Shown in pieces: positions 15,965 to 24,564 of a stretch of DNA of 64,000 nt. Position 1 is the first letter of the stretch. Every line of letters starts with the position of its first letter. Made by a program: the position numbers and the translations under genes. This DNA comes from SSSZ01 sp036732025 (GTDB lineage: Bacteria; Pseudomonadota; Gammaproteobacteria; Burkholderiales; Rhodocyclaceae). The stretch covers positions 1 through 64,000 of the forward strand of contig DAINDE010000018.1 of the NCBI GenBank assembly GCA_036732025.1, given 5' to 3'. The notes beneath the pieces are model-generated. The model worked only from the letters and a program-made list of their open reading frames with translations. It was not told the DNA's origin and made no database searches.

Positions 15965-18371
15965 CGGTGACGGATTCCTTGTCCGCCGACGGCGCCACGG
16001 TGAAGCCGAGGGCCGCCATCAGGGCCAGCATCGGCCGGTTGTCTTGGATCACCTCTCCGGCCAGGCTGCGCAACCCCCGCTGGCGGGCCGTTTCCATGAG
16101 GCATTCCATGAGGTGCGACCCCAGCCCCTGGCCGGCCACGGCGTCGGCCACCACCACCCCGAATTCGCCGGTGGTGCCGTCGGCCAGCACCGTGTAGCCC
16201 GCCTCGCCAAGGATGGGGTCGCCCTCGTCGGCGGTGGCCACCAGCACCATCTCCCGGTCGTAGTCGATCTGGGTGTGGCGCGCCAGTTCGAGGGCGGGCA
16301 ATTCCCGCAGGCTGCCGAAGAAGCGGTAGTAGCGCGCCTTTTCGCCGAGGCCGCGGACGAAATCCTGGAAGGCGGCGGCGTCCTCCGGGCGCACCGGGCG
16401 GATGCGGAAATTACCGCCGGCCCGCCCCGGCACCCGCTTTTCCAGTCCCAGCGGATAGGGCGACACGGCCATATGCTCGTAGCGCCCCGGGGCGCCGCTC
16501 CAGGGCTCGACGGCGATGGTGAAGGCCGCGGCGGGCAGGCCGTCGGCCAGGCGCAGGCGCAGGTCGAGGGCGGTGATCCAGGGCAGTTCGCAGGCCATCT
16601 CGGCGACCCGCTGCAGGAGTTCCCGCAGGTGCCGGCGCGCCTCGCCGGGGTCGGCCAGGGGGGCGAGCAGCGCCCCGATGCGCCGGTCGGCGAGCAGGTC
16701 GCCGGCCAGCCGCTCGTTGAGGGGCGGCAGCGCGGCGTCGCACAGGGGTTCGCCCCGGGGGCCGCCGTCGTACAGGCCGAGCACCGGGCCCCAGGCCGGA
16801 TCCCGGTCGAGGCGCAGCAGCAGGTCGCCGGCGGCGGTGCCGCCGCCGGCCTTGGCGAGGTGAAGATGGAAGGCGGTGGCCACCTTGGCCGCCTCCACCT
16901 CGGACAACACCCGGCGGCCCGCCTGCAGGGCGAAGTCGATGACCACGCGGGCCTCGGCCACCGCCGGCGCCCGGCGGGGGGAGACGGAAGGCGGGGTTTC
17001 CAGGAGCAGGCGCTGGTTGCGCACGAAGTCGGCCATGAAGGCAAAGGCCGCGACCGCGCTCTCGGCGGTGCGGAAGACGGGAATGCCCGCCGCGGCCAGG
17101 AGCTTGCGCCCTTCCACCACAGAGGTCTCGCCCAGGAGGCAGACGAGGACGGGCTTGTTCCCCTCGGCGCGGATTTCCTTCACCCGCCGGGCGATGGCTG
17201 CCGCATCGGCAAGGCCCGAGGGCGAGACGATGACCACCGCGCCATCCACGCCGGGATCGGCCAGGGCCGCCGCCAGGGCGATGGCGAAGCGCTCGCTGTC
17301 GGCATCCAGCAGCAGGTCGATGGGGTTCGCCGCCGACCAGGAGAGGGGCAGGCGCATGGCCAGGTGGGCGCGGGTGGCGGGGGTGAAGCCGGCGAGCTGG
17401 ACGCCGTGGGCCTCGGCGGCGTCTGCCGCCATGACGGCCGGGCCGCCGCCGTTGGAAATGATGGCCAGGCGGTGGCCGGCGGGCTTTCTCGGACTGGAAA
17501 GGGCGCGGGCGGCGGTGAACAGGTCGCCGATGGAAGCCACCCGCAGGGCCCCCGCCCGGCGCAGGGCGGCATCGAACGTCTCGTCCCGGCCGCCTTTGGC
17601 CAGGACATGCCGTTCCGCCAGGGCGGCAGCGGCCCCCCGCCCGGCCTTGACCACCACCACCGGCTTGCTGCGGGCGGCGGCGCGCAGGGCGCTCATGAAA
17701 GGGCGGCTGGCCCGCACGCCTTCCAGGTAGAGGAGGATGCTCTCGGTCTCGGGGTCACCGGCGAGGAAGTCGAGGATTTCCGGCAGGTCGATGTCGCCGC
17801 CGTGGCCGGGGCCGAACACCGCCGACAGGGCGAAATCGTTGTTGAAGGCCCAGTCCAGCACGCTGACGCAGACGCTGCTCGACTGGGAGACGAAGGCCAG
17901 GTTGCCGGCCGGGAGGCGCCGGTAGAAAAGGGTGGCGTTGAGTCCCAGGGAAGGGCGGATGAAGCCCAGGGCCCGCGGCCCCATGAGGCGCACCCCCAGG
18001 CGGCGGGCGGTGGCCGCCAGGTCGGCCTCGACGCAGGCACCGATCTCGCCGGCCTCGGCGAAGCCGGTGGAATGGATGACGGCGAAGCGGATGTGCTTCC
18101 TGCCGCACTGTTCGACGATGCCACGCACGGCATGAGCCGGCGCCACCACCAGGGCCAGGTCGATGCGGGCGTCGATGGCGGCGATGTCCGGATGGCAGGG
18201 ATGCCCCAGGATTTCCCGGTGGCGCGGGTTGATCAGATGCACCTGGCCGGCGAAGCCGCCTTCCAGGAGGTTGCGGGTGAGCACGCCGCCCAGGGTCGCC
18301 GGGTCGGGGCTGGCCCCGAAGACGGCGATGGCGGTGGGCGAGACGAAGCCGGCGAGGGGGGCGCGGATCAC
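15945..18371 (-). CDS. Protein lysine acetyltransferase, Pat/PatZ-like (acyl-CoA synthetase-like domain plus GNAT)
   Basis: An 808-residue fusion. A CoA-binding Rossmann domain (about 1-130), succinyl-CoA-ligase-like domains (about 150-450), a reduced ATP-grasp-like region (about 480-645) and a C-terminal GNAT domain (about 660-805, acetyl-CoA loop VAGQGLGSHLM) lie in the PatZ/YfiQ order. At the place of the ligase phospho-histidine the sequence reads RHVLAKGG, so H255 is kept but the SHTGALAG context is lost, which suggests no ligase activity. It is shorter than E. coli PatZ (about 886). It likely acetylates lysines of metabolic enzymes such as acetyl-CoA synthetase. It begins 13 nt after a PAS-PAS gene. 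Confidence 0.87.
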   Translation of the reverse strand: MIRAPLAGFVSPTAIAVFGASPDPATLGGVLTRNLLEGGFAGQVHLINPRHREILGHPCHPDIAAIDARIDLALVVAPAHAVRGIVEQCGRKHIRFAVIHSTGFAEAGEIGACVEADLAATARRLGVRLMGPRALGFIRPSLGLNATLFYRRLPAGNLAFVSQSSSVCVSVLDWAFNNDFALSAVFGPGHGGDIDLPEILDFLAGDPETESILLYLEGVRASRPFMSALRAAARSKPVVVVKAGRGAAAALAERHVLAKGGRDETFDAALRRAGALRVASIGDLFTAARALSSPRKPAGHRLAIISNGGGPAVMAADAAEAHGVQLAGFTPATRAHLAMRLPLSWSAANPIDLLLDADSERFAIALAAALADPGVDGAVVIVSPSGLADAAAIARRVKEIRAEGNKPVLVCLLGETSVVEGRKLLAAAGIPVFRTAESAVAAFAFMADFVRNQRLLLETPPSVSPRRAPAVAEARVVIDFALQAGRRVLSEVEAAKVATAFHLHLAKAGGGTAAGDLLLRLDRDPAWGPVLGLYDGGPRGEPLCDAALPPLNERLAGDLLADRRIGALLAPLADPGEARRHLRELLQRVAEMACELPWITALDLRLRLADGLPAAAFTIAVEPWSGAPGRYEHMAVSPYPLGLEKRVPGRAGGNFRIRPVRPEDAAAFQDFVRGLGEKARYYRFFGSLRELPALELARHTQIDYDREMVLVATADEGDPILGEAGYTVLADGTTGEFGVVVADAVAGQGLGSHLMECLMETARQRGLRSLAGEVIQDNRPMLALMAALGFTVAPSADKESVTVSRKLG

Positions 18372-18384
18372 GGCCGGGGTACGG

Positions 18385-19245
18385 TCAGGAGCCGGTGGCG
18401 GGGGCGGGCACCTCGAGCAGGGTCTCGATGGCGCCGTTGATCCTGCCCTTCATGTCGTGGAGGGGCGAAGCCATGAAGTGCAGGTGTTTGCCGCCCTCGC
18501 CGAAACCGGGGAAGAAATCCTCGGCTTCGTAGGCGCCGGGCACCAGGGAAGAGGGCCTGGCCTTGCCGCCGTAATGGCCGGCGATGGTTGCCGCGTCGGC
18601 ACCCTGGGCCACCATCTCGGCCAGCACCACCCGGCGGGTGTCGTACTGGTAGAAGGCGCGCCAGGCGTCCTGGTGGCCGATGACCTCGTGGCCAGCCACC
18701 CCGGTCAGGGCCTCGCAGGCCTTGTTCCAGTGCACCACGCGGCATTCGTGGTCGACCACGAAGGTGGGCACCGGGCTGCCGGCGACGATCTCGGCCAGGC
18801 GACGCTCGCTTTCCCGGCGGGCGGCTTCGGATTCCTTGCGGTCGGTGATGTCCTGCAGGGTCTCGACGCAGCCGATGAGCCGGCCCTCGGCGTCCCGCAG
18901 CGGGGCGGCGCTGAAGGACAGCCAGCGTCCCTTCTCGCCCAGGGCGGGGAAGAAATCCTCGGCCTCGAAGGCGCCGGGAACCAGGGAGGATTCCCGGTAC
19001 TTGCCCGGGTAGAACTTTTCCAGGAGCCCCGTGGCGCAGCCGTCGAGGACGATGTCGGCCATCACCGGCCGGTGGGCCCGGTAGAAGGCACGCCACTGGT
19101 GGTGGGTGCCGATGACTTCCCGGGCGGGGATGCCGGTCAGCCGGGCCAGCGCCTGGTTCCAGTGGACCACCTTGTGGCCGGCGTCGATGACGAAGGCGGG
19201 AATGGGACTGCCGTCGAGAATCAGGGATGCGTCCAATGTTGTCAT
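18385..19245 (-). CDS. Tandem PAS/PAC sensor protein without output domain
   Basis: A 286-residue protein made of two homologous PAS-PAC units (about 1-135 and 150-280), each with a VVHWN-A-LTG core, a WRAFY motif and an SLVPGA-EAEDFFP segment. The linker KESEAARRESERRL is a coiled coil. No kinase, cyclase or DNA-binding domain is attached, so it must signal through a partner. A strong AAGGAGG fixes the ATG at 19245, and TATAGT 19 nt further upstream may be the -10. It ends 13 nt before the acetyltransferase start, making that enzyme the obvious candidate partner. Confidence 0.85.
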   Translation of the reverse strand: MTTLDASLILDGSPIPAFVIDAGHKVVHWNQALARLTGIPAREVIGTHHQWRAFYRAHRPVMADIVLDGCATGLLEKFYPGKYRESSLVPGAFEAEDFFPALGEKGRWLSFSAAPLRDAEGRLIGCVETLQDITDRKESEAARRESERRLAEIVAGSPVPTFVVDHECRVVHWNKACEALTGVAGHEVIGHQDAWRAFYQYDTRRVVLAEMVAQGADAATIAGHYGGKARPSSLVPGAYEAEDFFPGFGEGGKHLHFMASPLHDMKGRINGAIETLLEVPAPATGS

Positions 19246-19310
19246 GTTGTCTCCTCCTTGCAGCAGACTATAGCAGGCTCGCAACCGCCGGGGGAGGGCC
19301 GGGGCGGGGG

Positions 19311-19316
19311 TATAAT
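19311..19316 (+). promoter_or_regulatory. -10 element of rnpB
   Basis: A perfect TATAAT lies 6-7 nt before the predicted 5' end of RNase P RNA. No good -35 hexamer is visible at 16-18 nt; the upstream stretch is G-rich. Confidence 0.6.
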
Positions 19317-19321
19317 GGAAG

Positions 19322-19759
19322 CGGAAAGTCGGCCAGGCAATCGCCGGGCGTCCGGGGGCAACTCCGGCGCCGGGAGGAAAGTCCGGGCTCCACAGGGCAG
19401 GATGCCAGCTAACGGCTGGGCGCTATAAGCCGCAAGGCGAAGGCGACGGAAAGTGGAACAGAGAGTAGACCGCCTAAGCTGGGGGCAACCCCGGCCGGCA
19501 AGGGTGAAACGGTGGTCCCGCGCAGGCGGGAACGGCGGGGTGAAAGCCCCGTCGGGGTAAGAGCCCACCGCGTCGGCGGCAACGTTCGGCGGCACGCTAA
19601 ACCCCATCCGGAGCAAGGCCAAATAGGGAAGCATGGGCGTGGCCCGCGCTGCTTCCGGGTAGGCTGCTTGAGCCTGCCAGCGATGGCAGGCCTAGAGGAA
19701 TGGTTGCCACGGCGCCGCAAGGCGCCGCAACAGAACCCGGCTTATCGGCCGGCTTTCCA
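19322..19759 (+). ncRNA. rnpB: RNase P RNA, bacterial type A
   Basis: The catalytic RNA of RNase P, which trims tRNA 5' ends. The ends pair to form P1: GGAAAGTCGGCC (19323-19334) with GGCCGGCTTTCC (19747-19758), one G-U. Inside are the conserved GAGGAAAGTCCGGGCTCCA block (about 19374-19393), the AGAGTAGACCGCCTAAG-like core near 19462 and the GAAAGCCCCGTCGGGGTAAGAG region. P1 is followed by ATTTTTACC, which also serves as terminator. About 437 nt, slightly longer than E. coli M1 RNA. Confidence 0.95.
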
Positions 19760-19864
19760 TTTTTACCGTTCGTTGACGATTTCACGCCGCCCGGCGCGGC
19801 CTGCTGGCGAAATTCGCCAAACGGTGTAGAGTAACGAAAAGCGTTATGCATCAAGGAGATCGCC

Positions 19865-20077
19865 ATGGCCATCGATTCCGTCACCGGCAGCGTCAGCGCC
19901 AACAGCTTCGTCAACAGCCAGCAGACCGCGGAAACCCAGCGCAACCAGCAGGCCCAGCGCGCCGAACAGCAGGAGCCCAAGCCCCAGGAGCGTGTCGAGA
20001 AGCAGGAAGAACCGCCCAAGCCCGTGGTCAACGCCCAGGGCCAGACCACCGGGACACTCATCAACGTCACCGCCTGA
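19865..20077 (+). CDS. Small Gln-rich hypothetical protein
   Basis: A 70-residue hydrophilic protein, rich in Gln, Glu and Pro, without Cys or Trp, and probably extended or helical (residues 18-50). An AAGGAG box 6 nt before the ATG is among the strongest here, which supports a real gene. I recognise no family. Its C-terminus TTGTLINVTA is very similar to that of the next gene, TTGTVVDTTA. It lies about 105 bp after rnpB, and that gap contains TTGACG (19773) and a GGCGA-AAT-TCGCC palindrome (19806-19818). Confidence 0.7.
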   Translation: MAIDSVTGSVSANSFVNSQQTAETQRNQQAQRAEQQEPKPQERVEKQEEPPKPVVNAQGQTTGTLINVTA

Positions 20078-20095
20078 CCGGAAAGCGGAGCGGCC

Positions 20096-20500
20096 ATGGC
20101 AGCAGCAGGCGTTTCCAGCGCCTTCGGGAGCGGCAGCGCAGCCTTCAGCCAGTTGCAGACCCTGCAGGCCCAGCGGGCGGCGGATCAGGCCGAGGAAACG
20201 GCCCGGGTCCTGCGCCAGCGTTCCGACCAGGCCCAGCGGGAGGCTGATGCCGCCCAGCAAAATGCCCGTTCCCTTAAGGTCCGCTCCGATCAGGCCGATT
20301 CCAATGCCGATGCGGCGCGGCGGGGGCTCGCCGGCCTCGAGGCGAATGGGGAGTTGCGCGGCCGCCTCGACACCATCTACGATCGCGTCACCGTGGCCAA
20401 GGCCGCCGCCAGCGGCGAAACGGGGGCCGCTCCCGTGGCAGTGGTGACCACCGTGCCCACTGCCACCACCACCGGCACCGTCGTCGATACCACCGCCTGA
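20096..20500 (+). CDS. Coiled-coil hypothetical protein
   Basis: A 134-residue protein. Residues 15-100 form a continuous Ala/Gln/Arg-rich heptad-like helix (LQTLQAQRAADQAEETARV onward), then a Thr/Val-rich tail ending TTGTVVDTTA. No cysteine, tryptophan or signal peptide is present. It starts 18 nt after the previous small gene, with which it shares the C-terminal motif, so the pair is probably an operon of related or interacting proteins. No known family was recognised. Confidence 0.72.
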   Translation: MAAAGVSSAFGSGSAAFSQLQTLQAQRAADQAEETARVLRQRSDQAQREADAAQQNARSLKVRSDQADSNADAARRGLAGLEANGELRGRLDTIYDRVTVAKAAASGETGAAPVAVVTTVPTATTTGTVVDTTA

Positions 20501-20523
20501 CGCCTGGCGACACCGCCGCCGGC

Positions 20524-20784
20524 ATGCCGAAACCCTGGTTCCTCTACCTCATCGAGTGCGTCGACGGCAGCATCTACACCGGCATCGCCGTGGACGTGGC
20601 GGCGCGCTACGCCGCCCACGCCAGCGGCAAGGGCGCCCGCTATACGCGGTCCCACAAGCCGCTGCGGCTTCTTGCCCAGGCCGCCTACCCCGATCGGTCG
20701 GCCGCGTCCCGGGCGGAATACGAGGTCAAGCGCCTGAGCGCCGCCGGCAAGCGGGCCCTGGCGGCACGGCTGGCGGCCGGATAA
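20524..20784 (+). CDS. GIY-YIG domain protein (YhbQ/UPF0213-like)
   Basis: An 86-residue stand-alone GIY-YIG domain: LYLIECVDGSIYTGIAVD (residues 7-24), the conserved RY-AAH-GKGARYTR block with catalytic-type Arg and a downstream Glu (residue 65, in RAEYEVKRL). Small family members such as YhbQ have weak nuclease activity or unknown roles. It follows the coiled-coil gene by 23 bp. The stop codon lies inside the T-run of the terminator used by the opposite strand. Confidence 0.9.
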   Translation: MPKPWFLYLIECVDGSIYTGIAVDVAARYAAHASGKGARYTRSHKPLRLLAQAAYPDRSAASRAEYEVKRLSAAGKRALAARLAAG

Positions 20785-20810
20785 AAAACGGGGCCCGCAG
20801 GCCCCGAAAA
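20783..20810 (-). terminator. Terminator of the actP operon
   Basis: Read leftwards, a 7-bp stem (20800-20806 with 20789-20795, loop 20796-20799) is followed by six T residues (A-run at 20783-20788 on the + strand). It ends leftward transcription after actP and overlaps the stop of the converging GIY-YIG gene. Confidence 0.75.
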
Positions 20811-20860
20811 GGGTCGAGACGACGCGGGATGTTCTCCCGATGCCTCTTCCGCAGAGTGGT

Positions 20861-22534
20861 TCAGTGCGCCGTCGCGGCGGCGGCCCCCAGCCCGGTCTGG
20901 GCGCGGATGTATTGTTCCTCGTAGGCGGCCGCTTCCCGGTCGGCCCGGGCGCTGCGGTCGGTGACCGAGGCCAGCCAGGTGACCAGGAAAGCCGCAGTCA
21001 TGGAAATGATGGCCGGGTGGTCGTAGGGGAAGATCGGCTGCGGGTTGCCCAGGACCTTGACCCATACCGCCGGTGACAGGATCACCAGGCCGACCGCCGA
21101 GACCAGGCCGGCGATGCCGCCCCAGAGGGCGCCGCGGGTGGTGAGCCCTTTCCAGTACATGGAAAGGATGAGCACGGGGAAATTCACCGAGGCCGCCACG
21201 CCGAAGGTCAGCGCCACCAGGAAGGCGACGTTCTGGTCCTTGAAGAGGATGCCGAGGACGATGGCGATGATGCCGATGGCCACCGAGGCGGCCTTGGTCA
21301 CCTTCATCTCCTGGGGGCCGCTGGCGGTGCCCTTCATGATTACCCGGGCGTAGAGGTCGTGGGAGATGGCGGAGGCGCCGGCCAGGGCGAGGCCGGAGAC
21401 GACGGCCAGGATGGTGGCGAAGGCCACGGCGGAGAGGAAGCCGAGGAAGACGTCGCCGCCCACGGCCTTGGCCAGGTGCATGACCGGCATGTTGCCGCCG
21501 CCGATGAGCTTGCCGCCCACCTGCCCGCCTTCGAAGAACCGCGGGTCGGTGCCGACGATGGTGATGGCGGCGATGCCCAGCACCATCACCACCAGGAAGA
21601 AGAAGCCGATGAAGCCGGTGGCGTAGAACACCGACTTGCGGGCCTCCTTGGCGTTGGGCACGGTGAAGAAGCGCATCATGATATGGGGCAGGCCGGCGGT
21701 GCCGAAGAGGAGTCCGAGCGAGAGCGAGACGGCGGAGACCGGGTCGGCCATGAGGGAGCCCGGCGCCATGATCTTGGCGCCCGCCTTGTGGGCCGCCACC
21801 GCCTTGGCGAACAGGGTCTCGAAGGAAAAGCCGAACTGGCTGAAGGCCATGAGCATGAGCAGGGTGCCGCCGCCGAGCAGGAGGCAGGCCTTGATGATCT
21901 GCACCCAGGTGGTGGCGACCATGCCGCCGAAGGTGACGTAGACCATCATCAGGATGCCGACGCAGACCACCGCATAGTTGTAATCCAGGCCGAAGAGGAG
22001 CTGGATCAACTGGCCGGCCCCCACCATCTGGACGATGAGGTAGAAGCAGACCACGGTGAGGGAGCCGAAGGCGGCGAAGGTGCGGATGCGGCTCTGGTCC
22101 AGGCGGTAGGAGGCGATGTCGGCGAAGGTGAACTTGCCCAGGTTGCGCAGGCGCTCGGCCATGAGGAAGAGGATGATGGGCCAGCCGACGAAGAAGCTGA
22201 TGGTGTAGATGAAGCCGTCGAAGCCCTTGGCGAACATCAGGCTGGAGAGGCCCAGGAGGGTGGCGGCGGACATGTAGTCGCCGGCGATGGCCAGGCCGTT
22301 CTGGAAGCCGGTAATGCCGCCGCCGGCGGTGTAGAAGTCGGCGGTGGACTTGGTGCGGGCGGAGGCCCAGTAGGTGATGCCCAGGGTCGCCGCCACGAAG
22401 ACCAGGAACATGGCGATGGCGCTGAGATTGACGGGCTGCCGTTGGACGGCCTCCATGGCTCCGGGGGCGGCGCCGGCGGCGCCGGCAAGGAGGGCCAGGC
22501 CGGCGGCCGCGGCGTAGTGGCGCAGGGTGTTCAT
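20861..22534 (-). CDS. actP: Cation/acetate symporter ActP
   Basis: A 557-residue sodium:solute symporter for acetate and other short carboxylates. It has a signal-peptide-like N-terminus, as E. coli ActP does, and about 13 membrane segments. Typical stretches are ADFYTAGGGITGFQNGLAIAGDYMSAA (residues about 65-92) and GTAGLPHIMMRFFTVP. The start overlaps the DUF485 stop by 4 nt (ATGA). It closes the leftward operon of fatty-acid genes, so uptake and activation of short-chain acids appear to be expressed together. Confidence 0.95.
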   Translation of the reverse strand: MNTLRHYAAAAGLALLAGAAGAAPGAMEAVQRQPVNLSAIAMFLVFVAATLGITYWASARTKSTADFYTAGGGITGFQNGLAIAGDYMSAATLLGLSSLMFAKGFDGFIYTISFFVGWPIILFLMAERLRNLGKFTFADIASYRLDQSRIRTFAAFGSLTVVCFYLIVQMVGAGQLIQLLFGLDYNYAVVCVGILMMVYVTFGGMVATTWVQIIKACLLLGGGTLLMLMAFSQFGFSFETLFAKAVAAHKAGAKIMAPGSLMADPVSAVSLSLGLLFGTAGLPHIMMRFFTVPNAKEARKSVFYATGFIGFFFLVVMVLGIAAITIVGTDPRFFEGGQVGGKLIGGGNMPVMHLAKAVGGDVFLGFLSAVAFATILAVVSGLALAGASAISHDLYARVIMKGTASGPQEMKVTKAASVAIGIIAIVLGILFKDQNVAFLVALTFGVAASVNFPVLILSMYWKGLTTRGALWGGIAGLVSAVGLVILSPAVWVKVLGNPQPIFPYDHPAIISMTAAFLVTWLASVTDRSARADREAAAYEEQYIRAQTGLGAAAATAH

Positions 22535-22845
22535 TGGCGGGACTCCTTCAGGATCTGCTCGTTGAGACGGTCGAACTCGCCGTTGGCGCGGCGGACATAG
22601 AGGCCGGTCATCAGCCAGGAGCCGACGATGAGAGCGGCGCCCAGGGGCCAGCCGACGGTGACGATGCTGCCGTCGCTGACGGGCTGGCCGAGCAGCGTGG
22701 GATGGAAGGCGGTGATCATCATGAAGGCGTAGTACGGGACCAGGACGATCAGGGACAGCAGGATGGCGAAGCGGGTGCGCTTGCCGACCAGTTCGGCGAA
22801 CCTGGGGTTCTGCCGGATGCGGTCATGGACGGTGGTTTGGGACAT
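22531..22845 (-). CDS. DUF485 membrane protein (YjcH-like)
   Basis: A 104-residue inner-membrane protein with two hydrophobic helices (about 28-50 and 65-85). It matches DUF485, the small subunit-like partner encoded upstream of acetate symporters (yjcH-actP in E. coli). Its role is unproven, possibly helping ActP assembly. It overlaps actP by 4 nt and stands 70 bp after the ETF oxidoreductase gene. Confidence 0.92.
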   Translation of the reverse strand: MSQTTVHDRIRQNPRFAELVGKRTRFAILLSLIVLVPYYAFMMITAFHPTLLGQPVSDGSIVTVGWPLGAALIVGSWLMTGLYVRRANGEFDRLNEQILKESRQ

Positions 22846-22915
22846 GGCTCCCCCTCTGGAGATGAAAGTGGATGGAACGGTGGCGATGGCTGTTCTCCCC
22901 GCTCGCTTTTCTTGG

Positions 22916-24553
22916 CTACATGTTCGGGTAGTTGGGCCCGCCGCCGCCTTCGGGGACGGTCCACACGATGTTCTGGGCCGGATCCTTGATGTCGCAGGTC
23001 TTGCAGTGCAGGCAGTTCTGGCCGTTGATCTGCAGGCGCGGGGCGCCCTCGTCCTCGCCGACGATTTCGTAGACGCCGGCCGGGCAATAGCGGGTTTCCG
23101 GGGCGCCGTACTTGGCGTAGTTGAGGGCGATGGGCAGGCTCTCGTCCTTGAGGCGCAGGTGGCAGCGCTGGTTTTCCTCGTGGTTGGTGGCCGAGAGGAA
23201 GACCGAGGAGAGGCGGTCGAAGGTCAGCACGCCGTCGGGCTTGGGGTAGGCGATCCTGGGGTGGGATTCCTTGTCGCCCAGTTGGGCATGGTCTTCGTGG
23301 TGGCGCAGGGTCCACGGGGCCTTGCCGCGGAAGAGGTAGGTGTCGACGGCGCCGTAGGCCAGGGCCCCCCACAGGCCCCATTTGAAGGCGGGACGGACGT
23401 TGCGCACCCGGTACAGTTCGTCCCACAGCCAGCTTTCCTTGACGGCGGCGCTGTAGGCGGTGGCTTCGGCGGCGGCGTCCGGGCTCCCGAGGTGGGCGAA
23501 GACCGCCTCGGCGGCCAGCAGGCCTGATTTCATGGCCATGTGGGTGCCCTTGATCTTGGGCACGTTGAGGAAGCCGGCGGTATCCCCCACCAGCAGGCCG
23601 CCGGGGAAGGTGAGGCGGGGCACCGACTGGTAGCCGCCTTCCGACAGCGCCCGGGCGCCGTACGCAATGCGCCGCCCGCCCTCGAGGTGGCCGCGGATGG
23701 CCGGGTGGGTCTTGAAGCGCTGGAATTCCTCGTAGGGGGACAGCCAGGGGTTCTTGTAATCGAGCCCGACGACGAAACCGACGGCGACCAGATTCTGCTC
23801 CAGGTGGTAGAGGAAGGCGCCGCCATAGGTGTCGGCCGCCAGGGGCCAGCCGACGCTATGGACGATGAGGCCGGGCTGGTGCCGGGCGGGGTCGATCTCC
23901 CACAGTTCCTTGATGCCGAGGCCGTAGGTCTGGGGGTCGGCCCCGTCCCGCAGGTCGAACCGGGAGCTCAGCTCCTTGGTCAGGGAGCCACGGCAGCCCT
24001 CGGCGAAGATGGTCTGGCGGGCATGCAACTCCATGCCGGGCTGGTAGTTGGGGCCCGGCTGGCCGTCCTTGCCCAGTCCCAGGTCGCCGGTAGCGATGCC
24101 CTTGACCGAGCCGTCCTCGTGGTAGAGCACCTCGGCGGCGGCGAAACCGGGGTAGATCTCGACGCCGAGGGCCTCGGCCTGCTCGCCCAGCCAGCGGCAG
24201 AGGTTGCCCAGGCTGACGATGTAGTTGCCGTGGTTGGCCATCTGGGACGGCGTCGGCAGCTTGAAGGAGCCGCTCTCCGTGAGGAACAGCAGGCGGTCCT
24301 CGGTGGCCGGCGTGTTGAGGGGGGCGCCCCGTTCCTTCCAGTCGGGGAACAGCTCGGCCAGGGTCCGGGGTTCGATGACGGCGCCGGAGAGGATGTGGGC
24401 GCCGATTTCGGAGCCCTTCTCCAGCAGGCAGACCGAAAGCTCCCGGCCCGTCTCCGCCGCCAGCTGCTTGAGGCGAATCGCCGCGGTCAGCCCGGAGGGG
24501 CCGCCGCCGACGATCACCACGTCGTATTCCATTGCGTCGCGATCGGTTCGCAT
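22916..24553 (-). CDS. Electron transfer flavoprotein-ubiquinone oxidoreductase
   Basis: A 545-residue ETF-QO that passes electrons from acyl-CoA dehydrogenases through ETF to quinone at the inner membrane. The N-terminal FAD motif DVVIVGGGPSG is at residues 11-21, there is a central quinone/ETF-binding region, and a C-terminal [4Fe-4S] ferredoxin-like part has NCLHCKTCDIKDP plus an upstream CPAG cysteine. The start at 24553 (AAGG box) lies 11 nt after the dehydrogenase stop; Met at 24532 is the alternative. The partner etfAB genes are not in the window. Confidence 0.95.
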   Translation of the reverse strand: MRTDRDAMEYDVVIVGGGPSGLTAAIRLKQLAAETGRELSVCLLEKGSEIGAHILSGAVIEPRTLAELFPDWKERGAPLNTPATEDRLLFLTESGSFKLPTPSQMANHGNYIVSLGNLCRWLGEQAEALGVEIYPGFAAAEVLYHEDGSVKGIATGDLGLGKDGQPGPNYQPGMELHARQTIFAEGCRGSLTKELSSRFDLRDGADPQTYGLGIKELWEIDPARHQPGLIVHSVGWPLAADTYGGAFLYHLEQNLVAVGFVVGLDYKNPWLSPYEEFQRFKTHPAIRGHLEGGRRIAYGARALSEGGYQSVPRLTFPGGLLVGDTAGFLNVPKIKGTHMAMKSGLLAAEAVFAHLGSPDAAAEATAYSAAVKESWLWDELYRVRNVRPAFKWGLWGALAYGAVDTYLFRGKAPWTLRHHEDHAQLGDKESHPRIAYPKPDGVLTFDRLSSVFLSATNHEENQRCHLRLKDESLPIALNYAKYGAPETRYCPAGVYEIVGEDEGAPRLQINGQNCLHCKTCDIKDPAQNIVWTVPEGGGGPNYPNM

Positions 24554-24564
24554 GGGTGCTTGCC

